From assembly GCF_010667655.1 (NCBI RefSeq), contig NZ_WHZU01000018.1, positions 1-48,068 of the forward strand: a DNA stretch of 48,068 bases. Reading direction: 5' to 3'. This DNA is from Bifidobacterium saimiriisciurei. GTDB lineage: Bacteria; Actinomycetota; Actinomycetes; Actinomycetales; Bifidobacteriaceae. Position numbers and translations under genes: made by a program. The notes under the pieces were generated by a model. The model was not told where the DNA came from. It did no database searches and saw nothing but the letters and a program-made list of their open reading frames with translations. This document shows, piece after piece, positions 17,901 to 24,659 of the stretch (position 1 is the stretch's first letter; each line of letters starts with the position of its first letter).

Positions 17901-17936
17901 GCGTACTGACGGGTGTGCTTCCTCGCTGCCGTTCAC
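12000..17936 (-). CDS. fn3: Giant membrane-anchored Ig-like / fibronectin type III surface protein
   Basis: This 1978-residue protein has a short basic cytosolic N-terminus (about 27 residues) and one membrane anchor (about 28-52). A region resembling a beta-propeller follows (about 55-400, with repeated NGTVWITS / NGNVWVG blades). Then come many Ig-like modules; several carry the DD...LxND pattern of bacterial Ig/VCBS-type domains (near residues 425, 710 and 1000). Two fibronectin type III domains lie at about 1500-1685, with further beta-rich modules to the C-terminus. The bulk must be outside the membrane. The start is GTG 17936 with AGGGGGA close upstream. It lies between kinase and MoxR ATPase, as in the bifidobacterial PFNA cluster, where the FN3 part has been reported to bind TNF-alpha. 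Host or cell-wall binding here is inference. Confidence 0.88.
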   Translation of the reverse strand: MNGSEEAHPSVRARLARIRNVLPTRRNRWIMPVITLLLVLGVVAGAIIISSITRQHVQLDNGTVWITSLKNQKAARFNVRLQDADAAVSSSAQQFDVSQASENTVLTEGSRAMAVKSSTIGIAGQTDLKGETTSFIGGDTVAFINTKNGNVWVGKADSIDSVTPTTSKPSMRLGDGGRIVVDSHGVVYGYRPSDAMVLSLENPQSTNPRELGSLNGGKQLVADDFTVVGGRPVVVSNSTLTFDKGSIELPATGRVTLQQAPVDDRQDSSWVAASTTGGLMLANLDHPKDRPVQLKSGGTGDVAQPVSSAGCIYAAWSQKANNFIKACGAPGNGSLKSDPQFQTLKEVTETSQLKFRTNHRLVVLNDVTNGNVWNPDSSTDVIKIQWNKIETEKTEKTAESQDTATNHQNFAEKCSATSGSIKAVDDSFGVRAGSEEILDVLRNDEQTDCSVLRIEKVESVGDGMSVAPVYDGRYLQLDATHASAGTVKFSYSISDGREQTSSATVTLTIADGGNKAPRQTDTPPEYQVEQGASYTANALASFTDADGDPMTLVSAVPTNSDQVMVSTRADGQLVFNTGSQSSGRVGVEVTVSDGESTGKGMVYFSVRPANTLIAVIDPVVRQAQPNKSITVDLKPYVHGTSVQPAQLSAVNQPKNASTTANNEDMTFTFKAANPGTYYVSYTIAQGTQPATGLARIEVQPVGGGAAKPIAANDVALLGADNTAIVEPLKNDVDPLGGVLAISSVSVDGDSGVKTGIVSHKRVYLTARQVPTKPVTVTYTVANAQGSSEGRIILQPPALSTQNSAPKAGNINAQVRADGIVTVPVLDHVSYADGTTVKLRDHLQYDRKTFKGLVFVSENTVRYQATDAEGVFPVTYTVEDNLGNTASGTITITVHKKDAANKPAPTPADVEAQVAAGQKVKIPITLTGIDVDGDGDTLNGLGNAAPKLGRITETGADYLVYEAYADSSGTDTFSYAVEDWTGQRAQAQIRVGVFKSESDSGVYARDDSISIRPNTAVDVPVLLNDISGDSESLTLDGKLELQGIKDAKARNNMVELTAPGSAGTAYIIYTVKTKAGLSDTGTLTVNVSDKAPISPPTAYDYKVPAAATIDKKTVDVDVKDWIANPSGKMDELKVAVHPSASSHARMKGGDKSTVISVDLTDEARAVPYTVTNTKYDVTSTAFIQVPAYGVFPPTLRPKAPKLEVRARETIEINIADYVRVGAGKTATIESKGSVSATKSDGGDLYVSDTKLKFTAAKDYAGPASITFTAVDGKKDKDKNAIINSAVITLPITVIGRQVPPPTFSAPTIDVVPGEGRKTVSLRELTHAPEGTYEDERAYTYSTSGGTSPIESSLSSDGNLTVSAPKDAKPGTIVNMPVSIKYSDSGSVSAGVTLRVTQTNQPLARVSGMSIKAKAGTAEHVNILQGAYNPFPDTPLTVIGATTDNAAKLNVSYTANGDLTITPGNDIGASTNKVIVTIQDGTKDASRNVTATVTVSIVDKPNAPLLSPVAGTPADGAVNLAWTPGSSNGSPVTQYEVDYDGKTKNCGANTTCQITGLTNGKEYSFTVRAMNEVGWSAPSNTVKGMPDKVPDAPTGIEVTGGYHAVSVQWSTPDYVGSAPDKYTVTISSAAGSQSQTVNSTSATFEVPGSAGGQTFSAKVRAHNRAGDGVEGTSTKNDAPWGDVDKPSVSIAQSESDPYTIRVEVKVGDLHGAGCSSVEVSRGGSVPCGGGGTSFTIGKDELFKPLQVTATVNPEKTGPAPAAASSNTITPTYAIKKPTLRTSHGEGSCSVSWSSVGDVDAVVVSFGGKTYSDKSGDESIPIGEWSSCPKATAYQTLQGQKGEAVSSQDNYTYKVKPKVDASVMKLTWDSADHDKITVTGASQAINRYGQNATYQLVVDGQTIDGWTPDRTTIDAKGIASNAPTWSLTVTLNSDSNYSTKVEDQTVNGTRKVVTPEPSVESKYVERQSSPFIRPAALRQLY

Positions 17937-17995
17937 GGCTTCCCCCTACTTGCTGGCTTGTGCTCTCGGTCTCTCGATACTGCAACTCATGGTAC

Positions 17996-18040
17996 GCGGC
18001 CGGTGTAACCGGGGCAATGCCCACGATTATTGCCGGCCGC
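17996..18040. repeat. Inverted repeat between kinase and FN3 genes
   Basis: GCGGCCGG (17996-18003) pairs with CCGGCCGC (18033-18040). A smaller hairpin, GGGC-AAT-GCCC, lies inside at 18012-18022. There is no T run after it on the minus strand, so it is not a classical terminator. It could reduce read-through or stabilise the upstream kinase message. Confidence 0.4.
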
Positions 18041-18054
18041 TGGAAAATCATGCG

Positions 18055-19461
18055 TCATCGTCGCACGGCGCAGGCGGTCGCCGGCGTCTGGGACATCTGG
18101 CGGTCGGCCCGCACGATGCTCACCTGGATGCAGGTCTGCTCGTCGGTGACGTCGTCGATGGTCACGGTGGGGGAGTCCACGAGCGTGGTGTCGGCGTCCT
18201 GCTGGGCCGAGTCGTCGCTCACTCGGCTCCAGGCATACCGATCGCCGTCCTGCGGGTCGGGATTCGTCCACGTGAACGTCACCGAGGAACCGGAATAGCT
18301 GCCCGTCAGGCCGGTCGGCGATGGCACCTCCCTGGTGGAGATGCCATCATCCGACGGGTCGCCGCCCTTGTTCAGGGCGCTCGCATCGTCGCCGACGACC
18401 TGTGACGCGTCTCCACCCCGTCGCGAATCGACGTTCGGCAGCACGACACCGACGAACAGGCCTACGACGACGGCCAGCGCGGCGAGCGCCGAGACGGCGA
18501 TGATGACGGGCTTCCTCCACGACCTGCCGGACTGGCCGACGACCTCCGGCGAACCGGCCGCGGGCGCCTGGCGCTTGCGGCGTCGCTCCTCGGGCAGATA
18601 CTGCGGCACGCCTTCGACCGTGACCGGGGTCTGGTGCCCATAGCATTCCTGCTGCACGCGCTGCAGGTCGCGGGCGAATTCCAACACGGAATAATACCGT
18701 GCGTCGGGATTCTTGTTCATGGCACGGCGCAGCACCTTCTCCAACGATTTCGGCACGTCGGAGCGGCGGATGCGCGGCAGGTCCTCGTCGACGATGACCT
18801 GCGCCAGCTCCTTCGTGTCGGCGACCTTGTACCCGTATTCGAACGGTGAGTGGCCGACCAGAAGGCCGTAGAGCGTGGCGCCGAGAGAATAGATGTCGCT
18901 GGCCTCCGAACCGCCCGAGCGGCCGGTGAGGATCTCCGGCGGCGCCCAGGGGATGGAGAAGCCGCGGGCGCCGCGCGTGGTGTAGATGGTCGTGGAGATG
19001 CCGAAATCGGCCAGCACCGGCAATCCCTGCGCCGAGATGAGGATGTTGCTGGGCTTGAGGTCCCTGTGGATGATGCCGCGCTTGTGTGCGGTGAACAATG
19101 CACTCGCCACGTCGATGCCGATGGCGAGCACCTGGTCCACGGTCAGCTGGCTGGAGCGCGACAGCTCCTTGTAGCTGCCGCCGCGCGCGTATTCGAGCAC
19201 CATGTAGCCGCGGCCGTCCGCCGTGATGCCGGCGTCGTAGATGGAGAGGATGTAGGGGTGCTCGGAAAGCTGGGCCATGAAGTTGGTCTCGGAGCGGAAC
19301 CGATTGCGGTCCTCGCGCCGCGCGGTGGCGGCGTTGTTCACCTTGATGGCGACCAGGCGGTTCGGCGTCCGCTGGTGATACAGGAACACCGTGGCCGTGC
19401 CTCCCGAACCCAGGGTTCGTATGAAGTCGTAGCCTTCCAGAAGTGGCGGGTTGCCGTTCAT
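18055..19461 (-). CDS. pkb2: Membrane Ser/Thr protein kinase with an extracellular FN3 domain
   Basis: This 468-residue Hanks-type kinase has its catalytic domain at residues 11-270. The glycine loop is LGSGGTATV (17-25), with ATP-binding Lys40, the catalytic loop HRDLKPSN (132-139), DFG (152-154), an activation loop rich in Thr (TTIYTT, 157-162) and PPE (174-176). All catalytic residues are present. A basic juxtamembrane stretch leads to one membrane segment (318-341). The outer part is a single fibronectin type III-like domain (about 371-460) instead of the PASTA repeats of PknB, so it should sense something other than muropeptide. ATG 19461 has GAGGAG 6 bases upstream; longer upstream frames lack support. 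It heads the minus-strand cluster that also encodes the phosphatase. The symbol follows the PFNA cluster (pkb2) of B. longum. Confidence 0.93.
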   Translation of the reverse strand: MNGNPPLLEGYDFIRTLGSGGTATVFLYHQRTPNRLVAIKVNNAATARREDRNRFRSETNFMAQLSEHPYILSIYDAGITADGRGYMVLEYARGGSYKELSRSSQLTVDQVLAIGIDVASALFTAHKRGIIHRDLKPSNILISAQGLPVLADFGISTTIYTTRGARGFSIPWAPPEILTGRSGGSEASDIYSLGATLYGLLVGHSPFEYGYKVADTKELAQVIVDEDLPRIRRSDVPKSLEKVLRRAMNKNPDARYYSVLEFARDLQRVQQECYGHQTPVTVEGVPQYLPEERRRKRQAPAAGSPEVVGQSGRSWRKPVIIAVSALAALAVVVGLFVGVVLPNVDSRRGGDASQVVGDDASALNKGGDPSDDGISTREVPSPTGLTGSYSGSSVTFTWTNPDPQDGDRYAWSRVSDDSAQQDADTTLVDSPTVTIDDVTDEQTCIQVSIVRADRQMSQTPATACAVRR

Positions 19462-19533
19462 GATGCTCTCCTCGGCTTTATGGGTCCTGCTGTCTTGCAT
19501 CCTAGCGGGGGGAGCGGGATATCGTCGGAATCC

Positions 19534-19562
19534 TTCCGTTGTAACCAGCCTCGGCTTACAAT
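19534..19562 (+). promoter_or_regulatory. Possible promoter of the zinc-ribbon gene set
   Basis: TTCCGT (19534-19539) and TACAAT (19557-19562) are separated by 17 bases, about 50 bases before the first ATG. The -10 box is good and the -35 box weak. Confidence 0.3.
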
Positions 19563-19611
19563 GGGTCGCGATAGAGAAGAGCCCCCGTATATGCAAGGAG
19601 AAGCGAAGCAT

Positions 19612-20625
19612 ATGAAGATCTGTGAGCAGTGCGGACTGCAGAATCCCACCGAAGCGAAGTTCTGCCGCGGCTGCGGCCATCCGTTCCCGGCCAACGAGCC
19701 GGTTTCCGAAGAGACCCTGCTTTCCGAGCACGCGGCCGTCCCCGCGCCGTCCGCAGTGCCGGCCCCCTCCACCCCTCAGCCGCAGGCCGCGGCGCCCCAG
19801 CCGACCGCCCAGCCGGTGTATGCCGCGCCCCAGGCCCCGCAGCCGACGGCCGTGCCCCAGCCGCAGTACCAGGCCCAGCAGCAGCCCACCCAGCCGATCG
19901 CCATGCCCCAGCAGACCCCCGTGCAGGGGGCTCCGGCCGTCGCCCAGCCCGGCGCCGCCAACGCCTTCTTCGTGTGGCTGTGGGAATCGTTCAAGCATCC
20001 GTCGAAGCGTTACGCCACGCAGGCGTGGTGGGCCATCATTCCGCTCGTGTTCAATGCGTTCCTCATGGCCCTGACCGTCTACATGTGGGAAAGCAAGGCC
20101 GTGAGCGCAGCCGCCAACGTGGGCAACGGCATCCTCGGCGGACTGAGCCACGACCTCACCGGCAGCTCGTCGTACGCGCCGCAGATCGCGTCGCCCGGCG
20201 TCTCCATCTCCGAGCTGTTCAAGTTCTGGGTCATCTTCGCCGCCCTGCTGTACGTCATCGTGCTGATCTGCTTCATGGGCCGCAAGATGCTTGGTGAGGC
20301 GCAGACCACGTTCTCCACCATCCATGTGGAACTGGCGCAGAAGACCATGCCGATGGTGGCGCTCAACCTCGTCGCCTTCCTGTGCGCGCTCATCGGCTCC
20401 GGCATGCTGTTCCTCTCCTCCCTGCTGTTCATGGTCGGCCTGACCTTCATCATGGCCATCCCCGGCGCGATCGTGGCCCAGGGCGTCAACGCCCGCAAGC
20501 TCGACAAGACGTGGATGTGGATCTTCGTCATGCTGCTCGGCGGCCTGATCCTGTTCGTGTTCTTCATGATCATCGCCGTCGCCGGCGTCGCATCCGCCGT
20601 CTCCACCGTGCAGTCCCTGCTGTAA
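19612..20625 (+). CDS. Zinc-ribbon integral membrane protein
   Basis: This 337-residue protein begins with a zinc ribbon (CEQCG and CRGCG, residues 4-22). The short sequence EETLLS follows at 33-38, then a long Pro/Gln/Ala-rich linker (about 42-115). Four to five membrane segments make up the rest (about 135-330). I know no specific function; proteins with this layout are common in Gram-positive bacteria near envelope or stress genes. The ATG at 19612 has AAGGAG 11 bases upstream; an in-frame ATG at 19591 overlaps that site and is less likely. The gene is divergent from the kinase, with a 150-base shared promoter region, and starts a set of three zinc-ribbon genes. The EETLLS sequence resembles the D-[STA]-T-x-L-S motif and could be a kinase target (inference). 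Confidence 0.8.
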   Translation: MKICEQCGLQNPTEAKFCRGCGHPFPANEPVSEETLLSEHAAVPAPSAVPAPSTPQPQAAAPQPTAQPVYAAPQAPQPTAVPQPQYQAQQQPTQPIAMPQQTPVQGAPAVAQPGAANAFFVWLWESFKHPSKRYATQAWWAIIPLVFNAFLMALTVYMWESKAVSAAANVGNGILGGLSHDLTGSSSYAPQIASPGVSISELFKFWVIFAALLYVIVLICFMGRKMLGEAQTTFSTIHVELAQKTMPMVALNLVAFLCALIGSGMLFLSSLLFMVGLTFIMAIPGAIVAQGVNARKLDKTWMWIFVMLLGGLILFVFFMIIAVAGVASAVSTVQSLL

Positions 20626-20642
20626 CGGGGGGAAACGGCATC

Positions 20643-21902
20643 ATGATTTTCTGCACAAGCTGCGGGGCCCGCAACGATGACGGAACCAGGTTCTGCATCA
20701 GCTGCGGTCATGCCCTCCAGGCCCAGAACAACGTTGCCGCGCCGCTGCCCACGGCCGTGCCCATGCCCGGCGTGCGCTCGCTGGCCGACGTCGCCGACGC
20801 CACGGACGCCACCGACGCGGCCGCGCCCACGGTCCCGCAGAAGATGAGCCGTCGCACGATGATCATCCTATGCGCCATCGGCGCGCTGATCATCGTGCTC
20901 GCCGCCGTGTTCATCACGCTCAGAAGCACCGTGTTCTCCCCGCAGGGGCCGTTGAACTCCTACGTTTCGGCCATCGCCGAAGGCGACTACGAGAAGGCGT
21001 CGAAGCTCGTCGACCCGGGCGTGGAGAACGACGCCCGCGCCCTCATGGTCAACAAGGCCGGCGAGAACGAGAGCCGCCGCATCAAGAACGTCGAGGTCTC
21101 GTCCATCAACCAGAACCGCGTGACCGGCAAATGGGAGGCGACCGTCTCCTATTCGGTCGATGGCGTGCAGAAGTCAAGTCAGATCACCATGGAGTCCGCA
21201 GGCAAGAAGCTCCTGTTCTTCGACTCGTGGAAGGTCGCCTCGCCCATGCTCACCACGTTGAAGATCGCCGTGCCGAAGACCATGACCAACGTCTCCGTCA
21301 ACGGCGTCGACATCGACCTGTCGAAGGCCGCCACCGACAAGAGCGACGCCTCCGAGCCCGACGACCCCTCCTCGGACGTCGACTATTCCGAGATGGTGGA
21401 ATACTCCGTGCCCGCATACCCCGGCGTCTACAACGTCGGATTCGCCGACTCCCAGTACGTGACCGGCAACGAGGTGAAGATCAACGACGCCGCCAAGGCC
21501 GCGTATCTCGTGCCCGAGGCCACCGACAAGCTCAAGAGCGAGATCCTCTCGCAGGTGCAGAAGCGCATCGACGACTGCACGGCGTCGAGCGCGCTGAGCA
21601 AGGACGGCTGCTCGTTCTCCAACGGCAGCTTTTCCTCAAGCTCCTCCATGGCGTACACGAACATCAAGCGAACCGCCACGAACACCCCCGAGATCGCGGA
21701 ACTCGATCTGATGAGCGGCAGCTTCACCACCACCACGATCCAGACCACCATCACCTACCAGGAACGCTACTATTCCGACCAGCCGTGGGAGAACGACTCC
21801 GAAAGCGACTCCGGCACCATCTCCGGCACCATCAGCCTCAGCAACGAGAAGCTGACGGTCGACATCCCCAACACCGACGAGGACTCCGACGGCGGCTGGT
21901 GA
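20643..21902 (+). CDS. Zinc-ribbon membrane-anchored protein, TcaA/YvbJ-like layout
   Basis: This 419-residue protein has an N-terminal zinc ribbon (CTSCG, CISCG; residues 4-22), a linker and a single membrane segment (about 75-97). The rest is a large extracytoplasmic part. Just after the membrane comes a helical stretch (LNSYVSAIAEGDYEKASKLV), then a beta-rich region. This order of zinc ribbon, one membrane span and an outer helical/beta domain is that of the TcaA/YvbJ group, linked to cell-wall antibiotic responses in firmicutes; the relation here rests on layout and weak similarity. The C-terminal 60 residues are rich in Ser, Thr and acidic residues. It starts 17 bases after the previous stop and is probably cotranscribed. 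Confidence 0.75.
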   Translation: MIFCTSCGARNDDGTRFCISCGHALQAQNNVAAPLPTAVPMPGVRSLADVADATDATDAAAPTVPQKMSRRTMIILCAIGALIIVLAAVFITLRSTVFSPQGPLNSYVSAIAEGDYEKASKLVDPGVENDARALMVNKAGENESRRIKNVEVSSINQNRVTGKWEATVSYSVDGVQKSSQITMESAGKKLLFFDSWKVASPMLTTLKIAVPKTMTNVSVNGVDIDLSKAATDKSDASEPDDPSSDVDYSEMVEYSVPAYPGVYNVGFADSQYVTGNEVKINDAAKAAYLVPEATDKLKSEILSQVQKRIDDCTASSALSKDGCSFSNGSFSSSSSMAYTNIKRTATNTPEIAELDLMSGSFTTTTIQTTITYQERYYSDQPWENDSESDSGTISGTISLSNEKLTVDIPNTDEDSDGGW

Positions 21903-22023
21903 TCTACGCCATAGGCCGGAACCATAAGCAGCCATAAGCAGGGTCGTCGGGAGACCGGCGGCCTTTGCGCGCCCCGCAAACAACCACGACGAACAACCGA
22001 ATGAGGACGAGAAGAGGACGACG

Positions 22024-23241
22024 ATGAAATTCTGCACGAACTGCGGCGAGCAACTCGACGAGGAGGCCAGCTTCTGCACGAACTGCGGCCAGCCGGTCGA
22101 CGACGCCGAACTGGGCGACACCCTCGCCGGCGATCCGGCGCTGGGGGAGACCATCATCCGCGGCAGCGACGACCCGCAGTCGCTGCCGGCCATCGACATG
22201 CCCGAGGAGGCGCCCGTGCAGGCGGCGCCGACCGTCAGCATGACGCCGGTCGACCCGCAGCCCCGACAGACCGTGCCGGCGGCCGGTTCCGTGGCCCCGC
22301 AGCCGCAGGCCGGGCAGCCGGCCGCGCCGGGAGCCGCCGGCGGCAACGGCAACGGTCCGAAGAAGAAAAACCTGCCGCTGATCATCATCGCCTCCGTCAT
22401 CGCCGCGGCGCTGTTCATCTGCGGCGGCATCGTCTACGCCTACAACGCCGGCGCCTTCTCCGACGACGGCGACCAGAACAGCGAGCCGACGGCCACCGCC
22501 ACCGTCACCAAGACCGCGACGTCCACGCCGACGGCATCCTCGTCCAGCCCCACCCCGAGCCAGACCGCCACCACCAAGGCCGCCCCCGCCCTGGACCCCA
22601 CCAAGCTCGACGCCATCGTCAACAAGTACTCCGCTTCGAACTCGGCCGTCGCCGTCGTGCCGGTCAACGGCGCACAGGCCTACTACTCGCAGCAGGCGAA
22701 CAGCAAGTACGTGGCCTCCGGCCTGTACCTGCCGGTGTATCTCGAAGCGCACAGCACCGGCAACTCCACGGCCGCCAGCTACGCCGACGCCATGATGAAG
22801 ACGATGAGCAACGAATACGGCAACAGCGCGATCAGCGCCATGGGCGGCCGATCATCGCTCAACAGCTGGCTGTCGAGCCAGGGCTACACCAACACCGACT
22901 TCGAGCGTGACTTCGGCGACGTCTCCGCCTCGTCGGCCGGCTACGAGAACTACACCTCCGCCGCCGACGCCGCCAAGATGCTCGTGGCCACCGAACAGGC
23001 CGGCGGCACCGGCCTCATGGCCTACAGCCTCGCCTCCGAAGGCGTCTCCGCGCCGGCCGGCACCTCCATCAACGGCCATCGCGGACAGGGAATCAAGAAC
23101 GCCTACAACTTCTTCATTGTCATGAAGTCGTCCAAGGGAGCCGTCGGCGTGGCCGTGATGACCCAGAACCAGGGCCGCAGCGTCGCCGTGCAGATGGCCA
23201 ACGACATCCTCGCCGAAGTCAACGCCGAACTGCTCAAGTAG
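22024..23241 (+). CDS. Zinc-ribbon membrane protein with a degenerate beta-lactamase-fold domain
   Basis: This 405-residue protein has a zinc ribbon (CTNCG twice, residues 4-22), a polar linker, one membrane segment (about 118-140), a Ser/Thr/Pro-rich stalk and an outer domain from about residue 195. The outer domain aligns in outline with the serine hydrolase encoded next door, but the active site is lost. The expected SxxK reads SGLY (in YVASGLYLPVYL), and the expected KTG reads HRG. It is therefore probably a binding or regulatory pseudo-enzyme. Two acidic-Thr sequences (GDTLAG and GETIIR, residues 31-46) sit just after the zinc ribbon. AGAGG lies upstream of ATG 22024. It precedes the active paralogue by 19 bases. 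Confidence 0.8.
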   Translation: MKFCTNCGEQLDEEASFCTNCGQPVDDAELGDTLAGDPALGETIIRGSDDPQSLPAIDMPEEAPVQAAPTVSMTPVDPQPRQTVPAAGSVAPQPQAGQPAAPGAAGGNGNGPKKKNLPLIIIASVIAAALFICGGIVYAYNAGAFSDDGDQNSEPTATATVTKTATSTPTASSSSPTPSQTATTKAAPALDPTKLDAIVNKYSASNSAVAVVPVNGAQAYYSQQANSKYVASGLYLPVYLEAHSTGNSTAASYADAMMKTMSNEYGNSAISAMGGRSSLNSWLSSQGYTNTDFERDFGDVSASSAGYENYTSAADAAKMLVATEQAGGTGLMAYSLASEGVSAPAGTSINGHRGQGIKNAYNFFIVMKSSKGAVGVAVMTQNQGRSVAVQMANDILAEVNAELLK

Positions 23242-23260
23242 TCGGAGCGAAAACACGAAC

Positions 23261-24286
23261 ATGGCAGTGAATGGTTCCGATACGCCGCAGCACAGCGGCG
23301 GGCACGGCGCCCATGCCGGCTCGCCGCGCCGCGGCGGACTGGCGGCGATCGTCATCGTCGTTGTCGTCATGGCCCTGCTGGCCTGCGTCGCCGTGATCTC
23401 GGTGCGTCGGCATAACGCGGCAACGAGTGCGTCGTCGGTATCCTCGTCGGTCGCGTCGTCGTCGAAACAGGCGCCTTCGACGGCGTCGGCAAGCGCCACG
23501 AAGAAGGCCGTCCCCACCGTCGACCCCGCCGAGGCGGCCAAGCGGTCGAAGCAGAGTCAGCTCGACGGACTCAACACGAAACTGGCCTCGCAGATCGCCG
23601 GCTACCCCGGCACCTGGTCGGTGTACGTGGAGGATCTGAAGACCGGCGCCTCGACCTCCATCAACAATCATGTGCAGCCATCCGCCTCGGTCATCAAACT
23701 ATATGTGATGCTCGCCGTCTATACGAAGATTGACGAGGGCGGGATGCAGGAGGACTTGGCCACCAACGATCTGCTCACGCAGATGATCACCGTCAGCTCG
23801 AACCAGGCCACCAACACGCTGGTCAATCTGCTTGGCAACGGCGACACCAACGCCGGACTCGACGTGGTCAACCAGGTGGCGAAGGCCAACGGCTTCAACG
23901 AAACGCGGATGAAGGACCTGCTCTACGATTCAGGCACCCACGACTCCAGCCTCAAGCAGACGTCGGTGTCCGACTCCGGCAGGTTCATGGCCAAGGTGTA
24001 TCGCGGACAGCTCGTCTCGAAGCAGGCGAGCGAGAAGATGCTGAACCTGCTGCTGCAGCAGCAGCGTCGCGCGAAGATCCCCGCCGGACTGCCGCAGGGC
24101 ACCAAGGTCGCCAACAAGACCGGCGAGATCATCGGCACCGAGAACGATTCCGCGATTATATATGGCACGGCCTCGGACCATAGCAGCGACTACGTGCTCA
24201 CCGTGATGACCCAGAACGTGGAGAACGGCACCGCCCAGACCCAGATCGCCGCCCTCTCCACCACCGTCTGGGACACGCTGCACTAG
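23261..24286 (+). CDS. Membrane-anchored serine hydrolase, class A beta-lactamase fold
   Basis: This 341-residue protein has a cytosolic N-terminus of about 28 residues, one membrane segment (about 29-49), a Ser/Ala/Thr-rich stalk and an outer domain (about 95-341) of the class A beta-lactamase / penicillin-recognising fold. The active-site triplets are present: SVIK (within SASVIKLYV), SSN (within MITVSSNQATN) and KTG (NKTGEIIG). I do not see a clear class A omega-loop ExxN, so true beta-lactamase activity is less certain than peptidase or esterase activity. It lacks the zinc ribbon of its three upstream neighbours. A weak GGAG lies 13 bases before ATG 23261. It is the last gene of the set; a gene-free stretch follows. 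Confidence 0.85.
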   Translation: MAVNGSDTPQHSGGHGAHAGSPRRGGLAAIVIVVVVMALLACVAVISVRRHNAATSASSVSSSVASSSKQAPSTASASATKKAVPTVDPAEAAKRSKQSQLDGLNTKLASQIAGYPGTWSVYVEDLKTGASTSINNHVQPSASVIKLYVMLAVYTKIDEGGMQEDLATNDLLTQMITVSSNQATNTLVNLLGNGDTNAGLDVVNQVAKANGFNETRMKDLLYDSGTHDSSLKQTSVSDSGRFMAKVYRGQLVSKQASEKMLNLLLQQQRRAKIPAGLPQGTKVANKTGEIIGTENDSAIIYGTASDHSSDYVLTVMTQNVENGTAQTQIAALSTTVWDTLH

Positions 24287-24423
24287 TCATTGTGGTCGGC
24301 GGCGGCCGGCGGTTTGCGGATGGTCTACGGGCGTAAGCCTACCGGTCGGATGCATGGTGTCTCGTGGATTCGAGCGAGTATCGTGATTATTTGCGATGCA
24401 TGCCATGCGTATGACCTCATGGT

Positions 24424-24468
24424 GTTGGACGCGAACGGAAAATCGCCGTATTTGCGTTGTGGTCCAGC
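24424..24468 (-). repeat. Diverged palindromic repeat, copy D (45 bp)
   Basis: Read on the minus strand it begins GCTGGACCACAACGCA, matching 15 of the first 16 bases of copy A at 24485. Its ends are TGGAC/GTCCA rather than GATGGA/TCCATC. Confidence 0.5.
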
Positions 24469-24484
24469 GAATCTCAATCAATTC

Positions 24485-24528
24485 GATGGACCACAACGCA
24501 TTTCGCGCCATATGCAACGCAATCCATC
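24485..24528 (+). repeat. 44-bp palindrome-ended repeat, copy A
   Basis: It begins GATGGAC and ends CGCAATCCATC. The outer six bases form a perfect inverted repeat, and an inner GCAT/ATGC pair adds symmetry. It matches copy B in 31 of 44 positions. Confidence 0.65.
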
Positions 24529-24545
24529 AATTTCGACCATGATTT

Positions 24546-24589
24546 GATGGACTGCGGTGCTTTTCGCTGTAAATACGGCGCAATCCATC
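24546..24589 (+). repeat. 44-bp palindrome-ended repeat, copy B
   Basis: It begins GATGGACTGCG and ends CGCAATCCATC, giving a near-perfect 11-bp outer stem with one mismatch. It has the same length as copies A and C. Confidence 0.65.
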
Positions 24590-24659
24590 ACATCCCAAAC
24601 ATCGGCAATCCAAGAACCGCATGATTCCAACGTTCTTGAAAACACCCTGCTCGTTTTTC

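Noticed and set aside
18055..20325. Longer kinase starting at 20325
   Set aside because: The extension runs antisense through the zinc-ribbon gene and its promoter; ATG 19461 has a good ribosome-binding site and starts just ahead of the kinase domain.
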